Assembly (NCBI GenBank): GCA_021778755.1
Contig: JAJYBZ010000006.1
Location: forward strand, 1-37,095
Reading direction: 5' to 3'
DNA length: 37,095 bases
From: a bacterium
GTDB taxonomy: Bacteria; Patescibacteriota; Saccharimonadia; Saccharimonadales; Saccharimonadaceae
This document shows positions 18,388-27,271 of the stretch, one piece after another. Within the stretch, counting starts at the first letter, position 1. Each line of letters starts with the position of its first letter. A model generated the notes under the pieces. That model saw nothing but the letters and a program-made list of their open reading frames with translations. It did not search any database and was not told the DNA's origin. Both the position numbers and the translations under genes were made by a program.

Positions 18388-19366
18388 CTAGTCCTTTTAA
18401 GGCCTTGTCGGTTGCTGTTAGTAATTCTGGTAGTATTGTATCAATTGGTTCATAAACACGGAAGCCGGCGGCATAGGCGTGTCCCCCGCCACCGAAGAAC
18501 CCGGCAATTGTAGCCGAGACCGGTAGGTTGCTGCGTATTTTAGCCGTTAATTTACCGTCAGGATAAGTTTTGATTGCAATACCAATTTCAACACCCTCGA
18601 CTAGGCGCATCTCGTCTAATACCAGGACGCTGGGGTTATATTGATCACTATATTGCTGAATTTCTTCCCAGGGAATGCGAATAAGGGCCAACTTACCGTC
18701 TAAGAGGTATTCGATACGTTCAATCAAGATTCCCTTATATTTAAGTATCTCGGCCGACTTTTTCATAAATTCACGACGACGTTCTTCGATGGTCGCTGGC
18801 GAGGCACCTAGCGCCGCTAGTTTGGCGGCAACTGTGTAGGCGGCTTCACCTACGTTCTGGGTACTGAGACCCAGGCTATCCGATAACATAGCAGCTAACA
18901 TGTTCTCGGCCGCCTGTTGGTTAATTGTCCATCCTAAGCTCGAGGCCATATTGTATATCACTTGGCTGGAGGATACGGCTTCTTCAATGACCATTTCGTG
19001 TTCGAAACTCAGTGTTGCAGCGGTCTCAATATGGTGGTCGATCACTAGTACTGGGTGATTATCTAGGAAATGACGCGCGCCTGGAATCTGCAAGGCTTTA
19101 CTGATGAGCGTATCGCTCGAGGTATCAACAATAATTGCCAAATCGGCCGACATGTCAAAATCTTGCGTCACGCGGTCCCAGCCTGATAAATAATGCAAAT
19201 ATTTAGGCATCTCGACGTCGCAATACAAACTGATTTTTTTACCTAAATCACCTAATATCTCTTCTAATGCCAATGCGCTTCCCAGCGAGTCACCGTCAGG
19301 ATTTTCAGCTTGGATAATAAGGATATTGTTGGCGCTTTCGATAAGTTTTTTGGCAGATTCAAACAT
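18365..19366 (-). CDS. DHH-family phosphoesterase (NrnA-like)
   Basis: 333 residues. Metal-binding motifs NPDGDSLGS, AIIVDTSS and VIDHHIE in the DHH domain and GGGHAYAAGF in the C-terminal DHHA1 domain match NrnA-type enzymes, which degrade nanoRNA and may dephosphorylate 3'-phosphoadenosine 5'-phosphate. It lies between a pilin-like gene and cysS in a long minus-strand run. Confidence 0.9.
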   Translation of the reverse strand: MFESAKKLIESANNILIIQAENPDGDSLGSALALEEILGDLGKKISLYCDVEMPKYLHYLSGWDRVTQDFDMSADLAIIVDTSSDTLISKALQIPGARHFLDNHPVLVIDHHIETAATLSFEHEMVIEEAVSSSQVIYNMASSLGWTINQQAAENMLAAMLSDSLGLSTQNVGEAAYTVAAKLAALGASPATIEERRREFMKKSAEILKYKGILIERIEYLLDGKLALIRIPWEEIQQYSDQYNPSVLVLDEMRLVEGVEIGIAIKTYPDGKLTAKIRSNLPVSATIAGFFGGGGHAYAAGFRVYEPIDTILPELLTATDKALKGLDDGTQAS

Positions 19367-19384
19367 TGATACCAGTATACCAGA

Positions 19385-20359
19385 CTACAACGGTGACCCG
19401 GTTGAAGTTGAGGCATTCGGCGTACCGGTCCAGGTCCAGTTCGGGCTACTACCATCGGCATAATTATACAGGACTGGACCTTGCGTCATCATGGCCATCG
19501 TTGCATCAAATGTTGCTCCGACGGGCATTTGATTGCCGCTAGCAGCCGCATCAATACGGGCTTGACCGTAAAATGCAGTAGCAGTAGTTGTAGGTGTTAC
19601 GGTGGCACTAACCCGTGTCCAAGTATTGGGCACAAGAGTCACTTGACTAGCGCTATAGGGAGTTGGTCCGGGATTGGTAAATATCATCGGCGTAAGAGTT
19701 AGTGCAACCGTAGATCGTACATAAATCGACCAGGTGTAGGCAAGATTGGTCTGAAGGGGAACTGTCGAATAGTATATCCCCTGCACGATTGGCCCTGAAG
19801 TGACGGCCGTCGTAAATGTTAACCGTTGGTACCCTCCATTGGTTGGGCCGCCGCTAGCCGGCCATGACGATGTCTCTGCGCCATTACCCCACTCCTGCGC
19901 GTACTGATATGTACTTGAAGCTATTGGACTTAGAACTAAATTCGTCACACTACAACCACCCACTTGTGGAGTATTGGTAGTACTGTTTACAAAGTATGTC
20001 AGGCTTGAAGCAGTATTGGTTTCTGCAAGACAGTAATAGACTGGTGTAATAGAGTTATTAACTATATAGCTATAGCTAGTACCAGGACTAGCCTTTAGCC
20101 CTGCACCATTATTAGCAGCAGCTACTGTAGCTGGATAAGCGCTATTAGTTACTTGATCCATAGCTAGTTGTTTAGCGGCACCTTCCAGGTCTGACTGTAA
20201 GGCGGCAGTTTGGGCTCGTTGTTGGATGCCGTTATAGGCCACGATGGTAATTGCAGCTAGGATACCGATAACGACGATGACTATGAGGAGTTCGACGATA
20301 GTGAAACCAGAGTGACTATGGTTCATTTTGTTTTGTTTTTTAGATATGTTGCCCTGCAT
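19385..20359 (-). CDS. Type IV pilin-like protein with jelly-roll-like C-terminus
   Basis: 324 residues. A short basic leader ends HSG and is cut before FTIVELLIVIVVIGILAAIT, the class III/IV signal for prepilin peptidase; the first 40 mature residues nearly match the other two pilins here. The second half (about 160-310) has a pattern of beta strands ending in WT-rich turns, like carbohydrate-binding or adhesive jelly rolls, but no family is certain. Met12 (20326) is an alternative start; the longer form gives the usual Lys-rich leader. Unlike its neighbour it has no repeat tract. Confidence 0.82.
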   Translation of the reverse strand: MQGNISKKQNKMNHSHSGFTIVELLIVIVVIGILAAITIVAYNGIQQRAQTAALQSDLEGAAKQLAMDQVTNSAYPATVAAANNGAGLKASPGTSYSYIVNNSITPVYYCLAETNTASSLTYFVNSTTNTPQVGGCSVTNLVLSPIASSTYQYAQEWGNGAETSSWPASGGPTNGGYQRLTFTTAVTSGPIVQGIYYSTVPLQTNLAYTWSIYVRSTVALTLTPMIFTNPGPTPYSASQVTLVPNTWTRVSATVTPTTTATAFYGQARIDAAASGNQMPVGATFDATMAMMTQGPVLYNYADGSSPNWTWTGTPNASTSTGSPL

Positions 20360-20488
20360 TATTAAATTGAATTATGAAGTACAAGCGGTATTTAATCAAT
20401 GACATACGTGAACGAACGCGAACCTCGATCTCGTAGAGTACGATAACTCAAGACAAATGTGTTAATATCGTGACCCATTGGTTCATAG

Positions 20489-21095
20489 CTAGGTAGACGG
20501 ACCATCAATGTGCATAGTGCATTGAATTGTACCGTTGTTCACGGTACCTATATTACTATTTGGTAAACCGCAATCCGTACCCGTACCTTTTAGGGAGTAG
20601 ACAATAGTCACCGGTTGAGGCTGACCATTCCAGGTTGCGCTTGGGTCATATTCATAGCCAACACCGTAATTCCCTACATCTGTTTTGCCACTAGGGGCGC
20701 TAGGCGGAGTACCGATCGTCGCCAAGTTGCTCAGTAACGCCGTGCTTCGACCACCTATGAACCATCCCCAAAATTGACACGTGTCGTCATTGGTCGCACA
20801 ATATGTGGCAGACCCACCAGGATTACGATAGGGGTAGCTATCGTTAGCTGCAATGTAACCGTCAACTAATTCAACCGTATTGCGCACGGTGGCAATCACC
20901 GCCGTATTATATGCTCGGTCTTGCACTCCGTTATACACCACAATGGTAATTGCAGCTAGAATTCCAATTACAACGATGACTATTAAAAGTTCGACAATAG
21001 TAAAACCGGCAGATGAGACTAAGTTACTTCCTCTCTCTCTCTCTCTCTCTCTCTCGATAGCTAAGGTTGATATGTTGATGCATAGTTATTAACAT
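20489..21095 (-). CDS. Type IV pilin-like protein, reading frame interrupted at a (GA)n tract
   Basis: Mature part FTIVELLIVIVVIGILAAIT onward, about 170 residues with paired cysteines, is intact to the stop at 20489. In its own frame no ATG, GTG or TTG lies between the mature part and an upstream stop at 21088-21086. The two possible ATGs (21095 and 21083) are in another frame and stop right after the tract at 21026-21024. One extra GA unit, or two fewer, makes one 203-codon frame with a leader of Arg-Glu repeats ending SSAG. I read this as a phase-variable gene in the off state; an assembly error in repeat length would look the same. Confidence 0.7.
21031..21055 (-). repeat. (GA)12 microsatellite in a pilin leader
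   Basis: Twenty-five bases of pure dinucleotide repeat, CT on the plus strand, lie 25 bases before the prepilin cleavage site codons. The sense-strand repeat is GA (Arg-Glu), whereas the tract at 1106-1134 is CT on the sense strand (Ser-Leu). It decides the frame of the gene at 20489-21095. Confidence 0.85.
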
Positions 21096-21139
21096 CTTAA
21101 CATAAGCAGAACAAACTAATCAAATAGATGCCCCATTAA

Positions 21140-21754
21140 TTACAGGTCGCGGCGGCCTTCTAGGGCATGTGTTAGGGTGATTTGATCAGCATACTCCAGG
21201 TCGACACCGACCGGAATGCCGCGGGCTAGCCTGGTCAGCTTAATGCTAATACCGGCATCTAGGATGTGTCGTTGTAGGTAGAGGGCGGTTGATTCCCCCT
21301 CGACACTAGCATTGGTGGCTATGATTACCTCTTCGACATTGTCGTCAACGAGTCGTTTGAGAAGTTCTGGGATGTGAAGTTGTTCTGGTCCGACCCCATC
21401 AATTGGACTAATCGCTCCGCCTAGTACGTGATAAGTACCGTTGAATTGTCCGGTGCGTTCTAACGATATAATATCGAGCGGTTCTTCGACGACGGCAATT
21501 AGTTGTTTATTACGACCTGGGTCGCTATACAGGCTCGAAACGTCATCGCTGGAATCAATCAGAGCAAATGTTATTGGACAGCTTTTGACACCCGTGTGGA
21601 GTTGTAATATAGCGGCAGCTAATTTATCGCTCAGATGAGGGTCGGCACGCAGTAAATACGAAGCATATCGCTCGGCGGTACGCGCCCCAACGCCCGGCAG
21701 TCGTCCTAGCTCGTCGATCGCTTCAACGAGTGCTGATGGTAAAAGCTGTGCCAA
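21140..21754 (-). CDS. recR: Recombination mediator RecR with degenerate zinc finger
   Basis: 204 residues. N-terminal helix-hairpin-helix (LGRLPGVGARTAERYA), then the zinc-finger region, Toprim domain (LIAVVEEPLDI, ATNASVEGESTA) and C-terminal LARGIPVGVDLEYAD all identify RecR, which loads RecA in gap repair with RecO/RecF. The usual four zinc cysteines (C-x2-C ... C-x2-C) are reduced to one, C59. The protein otherwise keeps normal length. Located next to ebfC, a common arrangement. Confidence 0.93.
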   Translation of the reverse strand: MAQLLPSALVEAIDELGRLPGVGARTAERYASYLLRADPHLSDKLAAAILQLHTGVKSCPITFALIDSSDDVSSLYSDPGRNKQLIAVVEEPLDIISLERTGQFNGTYHVLGGAISPIDGVGPEQLHIPELLKRLVDDNVEEVIIATNASVEGESTALYLQRHILDAGISIKLTRLARGIPVGVDLEYADQITLTHALEGRRDL

Positions 21755-21764
21755 GGTATGAGCC

Positions 21765-22055
21765 TTATAGTCCCAGGTTACCTAGGCCGCCCATGAGTGG
21801 TTTCATCTTTTCAGCGGCAACTTCTTGCGCCTTAGCAAGCCCATCGCGAATTGCTATCTCCAACCAGTGCTCTAGTTCGGCGATATCATCCAGATCAACC
21901 TGTGCTGGGTCGATTTTGATACTTTTAACCTTCAATTCACCGGTAACTTGAACAACCACAGCACCGTCACCTGACTCAACTTCAATAATTTCCTTTTTCA
22001 GGTCGTTTTGCGCCTTGCGCAGTTGATTCAACATCTTTACTTGATCGAATGCCAT
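21765..22055 (-). CDS. ebfC: YbaB/EbfC family nucleoid-associated protein
   Basis: 96 residues, the usual size, with LRKAQNDLKKEI and the GDGAVVVQVTGELKVKSIKI core. It forms a tweezer-shaped dimer that binds DNA. The dnaX-ebfC-recR neighbourhood is widely conserved; here dnaB and a glycosyltransferase lie between dnaX and ebfC. Confidence 0.92.
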   Translation of the reverse strand: MAFDQVKMLNQLRKAQNDLKKEIIEVESGDGAVVVQVTGELKVKSIKIDPAQVDLDDIAELEHWLEIAIRDGLAKAQEVAAEKMKPLMGGLGNLGL

Positions 22056-22105
22056 ATAATTGCTCCCTCTGGTATAGTATTACGTTCTAGTATACTTTAC
22101 CGAGC

Positions 22106-23521
22106 CTACTTTTTGTAGACGTAAAAACGATCGGCATTAGTGGCGCGCGGTGACGTCACGATACGCTCAATAATATAGCCAGCATAGTCACCTTTTGCCT
22201 GGCGGGTCGCCGTAAAGCTATTACCACTCGGCGTCAGACTGACGGTTAATTGTTTGTCGTGCTTGGCGACGACTGAATAAAACGGTAGTTGATCACTAGC
22301 GACAACTAGCTGCTTGGTATCCTTAGGTAGTAGTGATAAATCTTGCGAGAAGTTCGAGACAGTTTGAGGACTGTAATGGTAGCCATAGGCGTAGCGTTCC
22401 AGGCCAGATAATACCAGTGCTCCAACTAAGATAACCAGAGGAATAAGTCCAGCTAAGCGGGCGTAAGGATTACGCGGAAATAGCCCATACCAATTACCCA
22501 GCAGGCTACCCAGTCCCGTGCTCAGTAGTAAAACAAGCGGTAGGAACGTGATGCTCGTAAAGAGCGGATTAATGACAATAATTGGAATCAGACAGATGAT
22601 CCAAGTGATTATTAAATAACTTTGGGTACTCTGCCTGGTTCTAATCAGACGGTAGGCCCCAAAAGCTATTAATAGCGCCGAGCCTAACCCAAAAACCGGC
22701 GTCATTAGCAAGGTCGAACTCGGGGCGGCAAAGCCCAGATATTGTTGAAATAAGATTGGCATATTAACCGTTAAGTCAGGCCAGGTATTTGGTATACCCA
22801 GGATGGTTAGTAGCAGACTGGGTGTTTGGTAGATACCGTATATTAACGGGATTACTAATATAACACCTAGAATGAAACCGATAAGTAGTCGTACGCGCGA
22901 CAGCTGTCTGATGATATAGCGCAAATGTGGGTGCAGAACCGCTGCTAGTCCTAGCGCAATGATGGCGTAGATGCTGAGTGGCGTATATAGGCTTAGGGCT
23001 ATGACGACAAAAAACAACAATTTCCATAACATGCGCGGCTGTTCGCGTCGGGCTATAAGCGTGCCTAGTAGTAGTAACATGACCGACCAAAAGATATACA
23101 AAATATCTGGTGTACCACTTTGGGCAATGAACAGGAACTGACCGGTCGTGATAGCGATAATTGATCCTAGGACGGCAATATTACGCTTGAACCACCGGCT
23201 AAGTAGCAGAATCAAACCGACAGCTGACATAAATGCCAGAATCAGAGACGGCAACTTGATACTAAAGTTACTTACACCGAACAGGTTGATGCTTAATTGT
23301 TGTAATAAATGAAACGGTAGATTCGTGACGGCGTAGCTGTTGATATCAGCTAGCGATATAGTTGAGCTTTTGATAACTGCATGTATTTCATCATTTGAGA
23401 TGCCATTTGGCACATAGAGGCCGGCAAATAGTAACACTCCAATTAGCAGCAGGCCGATTAGACCGTAGCCTATTTGGTAACGCCAGCGATAGACGTAAAA
23501 TGATGTGACATCAATACCCAT
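22106..23521 (-). CDS. GT-C fold glycosyltransferase (GT39/ArnT-like)
   Basis: 471 residues with about eleven membrane helices and the GT-C type acidic motif in the first outer loop (SNDEIHAV, residues about 43-50). Such enzymes move a sugar or mannosyl unit from a polyprenyl-phosphate carrier to protein or lipid outside the membrane. Acceptor unknown; pilins encoded in the same strand block are possible acceptors by context only. Confidence 0.8.
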   Translation of the reverse strand: MGIDVTSFYVYRWRYQIGYGLIGLLLIGVLLFAGLYVPNGISNDEIHAVIKSSTISLADINSYAVTNLPFHLLQQLSINLFGVSNFSIKLPSLILAFMSAVGLILLLSRWFKRNIAVLGSIIAITTGQFLFIAQSGTPDILYIFWSVMLLLLGTLIARREQPRMLWKLLFFVVIALSLYTPLSIYAIIALGLAAVLHPHLRYIIRQLSRVRLLIGFILGVILVIPLIYGIYQTPSLLLTILGIPNTWPDLTVNMPILFQQYLGFAAPSSTLLMTPVFGLGSALLIAFGAYRLIRTRQSTQSYLIITWIICLIPIIVINPLFTSITFLPLVLLLSTGLGSLLGNWYGLFPRNPYARLAGLIPLVILVGALVLSGLERYAYGYHYSPQTVSNFSQDLSLLPKDTKQLVVASDQLPFYSVVAKHDKQLTVSLTPSGNSFTATRQAKGDYAGYIIERIVTSPRATNADRFYVYKK

Positions 23522-23545
23522 ATATTACATTAGATTATAACACGT

Positions 23546-24895
23546 CTAGCTGTCGTGCTTACGGTCAAGCGACATGAAACGTAGGCGCTCTGGATGGAAG
23601 TACAACTCGACTTTACCGGTTGGTCCGTTACGGTGTTTAGCGATAATCAAATCGGTAATATTCTCGCGCTCGGTCTCGGGGTTATAATACGCTTCGCGGT
23701 AGATGAACATGACGATATCGGCATCTTGCTCGATTGATCCAGACTCACGTAGGTCAGCTAGTTGAGGGATTTGTGGACTGCGCGATTCCACCGAACGCGA
23801 TAACTGTGACAGGGCGATAACTGGTACGTTAAGTTCACGAGCGATTAGCTTGAGGCCACGACTAATTTCGCTCACCTCTTGAACTCGGTTACCGTCGCTG
23901 CGGCCACTACCTTGCATTAGCTGCAAGTAGTCAACAATAATGAGGCCTAATGGTTGTTCGTGGGCGGCGCGGCGTGCCTTGGTGCGCATCTCTAGCACAC
24001 TAACGCCTGGCGTGTCATCGATAAAGATTGGCGCTTCGGCCATCTCACCCATCGCATCCGATAATTTACTAAAGTCATCATCCGATAAATTACCAGTACG
24101 AATATTCCAAGCATCAACCCCGGCGGCGTCAGCCAACATACGGTCAACTAGCTGCTCTTTACTCATCTCGAGGCTAAAGAATAATACCGGTTGTTTAGCG
24201 ACAGTTGCGACGTTATAGGCTAAGTTGGTCACGAGGGTCGTTTTACCCATAGCTGGACGGGCGGCTAAGATAATTAAGTCGCTACGTTGCAGACCGGCGG
24301 TCATGTTGTCTAGGTCGCGGTAGCCAGTGCGGATGCCGCGTAATGTACCTTTGTTGCGGTGTAGCTCTTCCATACGGTCGAAACTTTCGGTTAGAATACT
24401 TTCGATACTGACTAAGTCTTGCTTTAAGGATTGGTCGCTAACGGAGAATAATTCGGTTTCGGCTTTTTCAAGTAATTCTTGGGTGGTTGTATCTTCGTTA
24501 TAGCCCAATTCTGAGATCTCGCCGCTGGCTTTGATTAGGCGACGACGGACAGCTTTTTGGGCAACTAATTCAGCATAAGCTTCGGCATGAGCGGACGTTG
24601 GTACATAATTAGTCAGCTCGGTTAGATAAGCCGAACCGCCAATGATTTCGATCTCGTTTTTGCGCTTTAGTTCATCTGTGAGCGTCAATAAATCGACTGG
24701 GCTATGTTTCTCGTATAGACGCATCATGCCGGCATAAATAATGGCGTGACGCTTTTCGTAAAAGTCTTTGGCGGTGACGTGTTCGGAAATGTCGGCTAAG
24801 GTTTCTTCGTCAATCAGAACAGCACCCAAAAGACTCTTTTCGGCATCAATGTTCTGGGGTGGTATTTTACCTACCGGTACTTCTTTAGCTGGCAT
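23546..24895 (-). CDS. dnaB: Replicative DNA helicase
   Basis: 449 residues: N-terminal DnaB domain (NIDAEKSLLGAVL), linker, and RecA-like ATPase with Walker A AARPAMGKTT, Walker B LIIVDYLQLM and the arginine finger region SGSIEQDADIVMF. Forms the hexamer that unwinds DNA at the fork. No intein. Its ATG overlaps dnaX by 11 bases, so helicase and clamp-loader subunit are co-translated. Confidence 0.96.
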   Translation of the reverse strand: MPAKEVPVGKIPPQNIDAEKSLLGAVLIDEETLADISEHVTAKDFYEKRHAIIYAGMMRLYEKHSPVDLLTLTDELKRKNEIEIIGGSAYLTELTNYVPTSAHAEAYAELVAQKAVRRRLIKASGEISELGYNEDTTTQELLEKAETELFSVSDQSLKQDLVSIESILTESFDRMEELHRNKGTLRGIRTGYRDLDNMTAGLQRSDLIILAARPAMGKTTLVTNLAYNVATVAKQPVLFFSLEMSKEQLVDRMLADAAGVDAWNIRTGNLSDDDFSKLSDAMGEMAEAPIFIDDTPGVSVLEMRTKARRAAHEQPLGLIIVDYLQLMQGSGRSDGNRVQEVSEISRGLKLIARELNVPVIALSQLSRSVESRSPQIPQLADLRESGSIEQDADIVMFIYREAYYNPETERENITDLIIAKHRNGPTGKVELYFHPERLRFMSLDRKHDS

Positions 24896-26339
24896 TATCC
24901 TCTACGACGACCTCTTCTCCTCCGCCCATAATAGCAGCAACGGCGGCCGCTTGGCTATCCTTTGGCGGCGGCGCTGTGGGTATCGTGTGGATATCCAGTC
25001 CATAAACGCCGACCTCTGCCAGGCTTTTATAGAGCAGCGAGCCGTATTTGACGTCATCGAGCTTTTTCTTATAAAACTTATTGCCGGTATATAAAGTTAG
25101 CTGGTTGCCTTCTAGTACGTAATTACATTTAGATAGAACGCTATAGACCGCGACGTACTTTTGGCGGGTGTTTTCGATCAACTTTTCCCAGTCAAACGCG
25201 GCTTCGGCTACTGGTACTGCGTCACTGATATTAGATTTTTCTAATGTTTTATGATCGGCAAGCTGGCTATCTACTACTTTCGAACTAATACTGACTACGT
25301 CCTGTGTGGCCTGCTTTTCTAGTTCAGCGATTGTCGCCGTGACGCCAGGTGCTGGCACTGCTAGGGCGACGGTTTTGGTCGCCTGTTTAGGGGTTGCAGC
25401 TGTGCCTAGGACGCTCAAAAGCTTAAGATTTGGCTGTGGGTGCTTGGCGACGTCAAGTAGTGTATCGAGCAGTGGTAATAACTGCGGCTTGTCGACGATT
25501 AGTTCGCGGACTCGCTTGGTTAGCTGTTGTGACAAGATAATTCCGTTGATGCCCTGGTCGTAAGCTTGATCTAGAAGTGTCACTAATTTGGCGATGCTAT
25601 GTTCGTCGACGGTTGAGAGTATTTGGTCTACCGTGTCTTTGGGCGCTATGCCCAGGGAAGCTTCGATTAAACCGGCGGTGATGCCTTCGGCGCTATCAAC
25701 CAAGCTGGCGAGTTGGTCTAGTAGGCTAATGCTATCGCGAAAGCTTCCATCGCCGCGTTCAGCAATCAGTTCTAGTGCTTCGTCACTAACTTTGATGCCT
25801 TCGTTATCGGCAATATATCGTAAATGCTTAACGGCATCGGCGGTTGTAATTGAGCGAAAGCTAAAGCGTTGCGCACGACTAATAATCGTCGCCGGTAATT
25901 TATCGACATCAGTTGTTGCCAGAATAAAGACGACGTGCTCTGGTGGTTCTTCGAGGGTTTTGAGTAGTGCATTAAAGGCGGCTTTTGATAGCATGTGTAC
26001 TTCGTCGATAATGTAGATTTTCTTGCTAGCCGCAACTGGTGCGATTTGAACTTTGTCGCGTAATGCGCGGACGTCCTCGACGCCGTTATTACTAGCGGCA
26101 TCAATCTCGATGATGTCTAAATTAGTGGTGTCGTCGTCATCATATGGCAAATGGTTAATCTCGTGCGCCAGGATACGCGCAATCGAAGTTTTACCGACGC
26201 CGCGCGGACCTGTTAGTAGGTAGGCGTGGGATATTCGCCCCTGTTTTACGGCTTGTCCTAGAATGTCAGTAACATGGCGTTGACCAATAACCTCATCTAG
26301 CGATTTGCTCCGATATTTGCGATACAATGCTTTTGACAT
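24885..26339 (-). CDS. dnaX: DNA polymerase III clamp-loader subunit gamma/tau, zinc module missing
   Basis: 484 residues. Walker A GPRGVGKTS (44-52), DEVHMLSKAAFNALLKTLEE and the SRC-like ISRAQRF motif are clear. The four-cysteine zinc module that normally sits between Walker A and the DAASNNGV segment is gone, replaced by a shorter Asp-rich stretch (residues 63-73). The C-terminal third looks tau-like but is shortened. GAGGGG ribosome binding site and TATACT box upstream. First gene of the minus-strand replication block. Confidence 0.94.
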   Translation of the reverse strand: MSKALYRKYRSKSLDEVIGQRHVTDILGQAVKQGRISHAYLLTGPRGVGKTSIARILAHEINHLPYDDDDTTNLDIIEIDAASNNGVEDVRALRDKVQIAPVAASKKIYIIDEVHMLSKAAFNALLKTLEEPPEHVVFILATTDVDKLPATIISRAQRFSFRSITTADAVKHLRYIADNEGIKVSDEALELIAERGDGSFRDSISLLDQLASLVDSAEGITAGLIEASLGIAPKDTVDQILSTVDEHSIAKLVTLLDQAYDQGINGIILSQQLTKRVRELIVDKPQLLPLLDTLLDVAKHPQPNLKLLSVLGTAATPKQATKTVALAVPAPGVTATIAELEKQATQDVVSISSKVVDSQLADHKTLEKSNISDAVPVAEAAFDWEKLIENTRQKYVAVYSVLSKCNYVLEGNQLTLYTGNKFYKKKLDDVKYGSLLYKSLAEVGVYGLDIHTIPTAPPPKDSQAAAVAAIMGGGEEVVVEDNAS

Positions 26340-26558
26340 TGTTTGTTTCCCCTCAATTTCTTTTTAGTATACGCTTATTATGTTGGTATTATTGTTGTGT
26401 TTTAGGCCAATGCTCAGCCTAGCCTTCGATACGGTAAGAACCGCTATATTGCACCTGTTTGTTTTCGCCTCTGTGATGATATTACTATACCGCTTGTGAT
26501 TTGTAGACGCAATACGACTACGGGATGTATCAGATATTACTCGGTATTTATCATGAAA

Positions 26559-26864
26559 TTATGATCTCGCCAGGACGGCGAATACCATGAAGTAATCGTC
26601 GAGCTTTTGATCGATAATTTTTGATTCTACTGATTTCGAGAAAAGTTCTCGGGCGCGCAGCAGTTCTCTTCGCCTGGCGAGCGATGTTATGTTATCGGCC
26701 GTGGCGTCAATTAGGTCGAGACCTCGAAAATAAGCACCTTCAAGAGCTAAAGGATCATTACGCTTGATAGCATTCATCGTACGTCCGACTTCGCTGCCGA
26801 TATTGCCCATCTGTTCGTAAAAAGTTAGGTTCAACCACTTTACTTTATCAAAGTGGTTATTCAT
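26559..26864 (-). CDS. CPR-type small helical protein
   Basis: 101 residues, mainly alpha-helical (WLNLTFYEQMGNIGSEVGR, then a central LARRRELLRARELF). I recognise the type as a recurrent hypothetical protein of CPR genomes, but know no function. It overlaps the DUF5674-like gene by eight bases and follows it, so the pair is translationally coupled and may form a complex. Confidence 0.72.
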   Translation of the reverse strand: MNNHFDKVKWLNLTFYEQMGNIGSEVGRTMNAIKRNDPLALEGAYFRGLDLIDATADNITSLARRRELLRARELFSKSVESKIIDQKLDDYFMVFAVLARS

Positions 26865-27201
26865 GAACTTTGGCTTTGATAATATCGTATATTTTTGCGC
26901 GGATAGCCTGGTCGAGTACGTCGCGCGATGGATTATTCTGGCGAGGTCGAATATTAATCATAGAATCAAATTCCACAAAATCGTCTGTCCCAAACTTGTC
27001 GGGATGAAGGTTAAGGCCCCAGATGTCTTCTTGTTTGGAATGTTGTTCTAGTAGGAAGGCTTCGCCGTCGGCGTGCATGTCCATGTCAACAATTAAGGTA
27101 CGCGTTAATATATCGACATCGGCTTTGACGAGAGACCCGTACATGCGCTCGGCCATCTTGACTAATTCTGTCAAAGCGATCGGATCATCTATCTGTATCA
27201 T
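26857..27201 (-). CDS. DUF5674-like protein
   Basis: 114 residues with ADGEAFLLEQHSKQEDIWGL and FVEFDSMINIRP, the conserved stretches of DUF5674, a family common in CPR bacteria and of unknown biochemical role. Conserved acidic residues and a Gln/Glu/Asp cluster could bind metal. A TATAAT box ends six bases before the ATG: leaderless. Confidence 0.78.
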   Translation of the reverse strand: MIQIDDPIALTELVKMAERMYGSLVKADVDILTRTLIVDMDMHADGEAFLLEQHSKQEDIWGLNLHPDKFGTDDFVEFDSMINIRPRQNNPSRDVLDQAIRAKIYDIIKAKVHE

Positions 27202-27207
27202 ACTTAT

Positions 27208-27213
27208 ATTATA
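27208..27213 (-). promoter_or_regulatory. TATAAT -10 box of the DUF5674-like gene
   Basis: A perfect hexamer six bases before the ATG, the same spacing as for the NUDIX and fur-family genes. The -35 region is weak. Confidence 0.5.
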
Positions 27214-27271
27214 GCAGGTTGCATTGACCGTAATTTCAACTTGCCGGTTCTTTTAGCCATTCAAACTCTAA

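Noticed and set aside
20880-21092. Plus-strand reading frame with Leu-Ser repeats
   Set aside because: It is the antisense of the pilin leader and GA tract; the minus strand encodes the prepilin motif.
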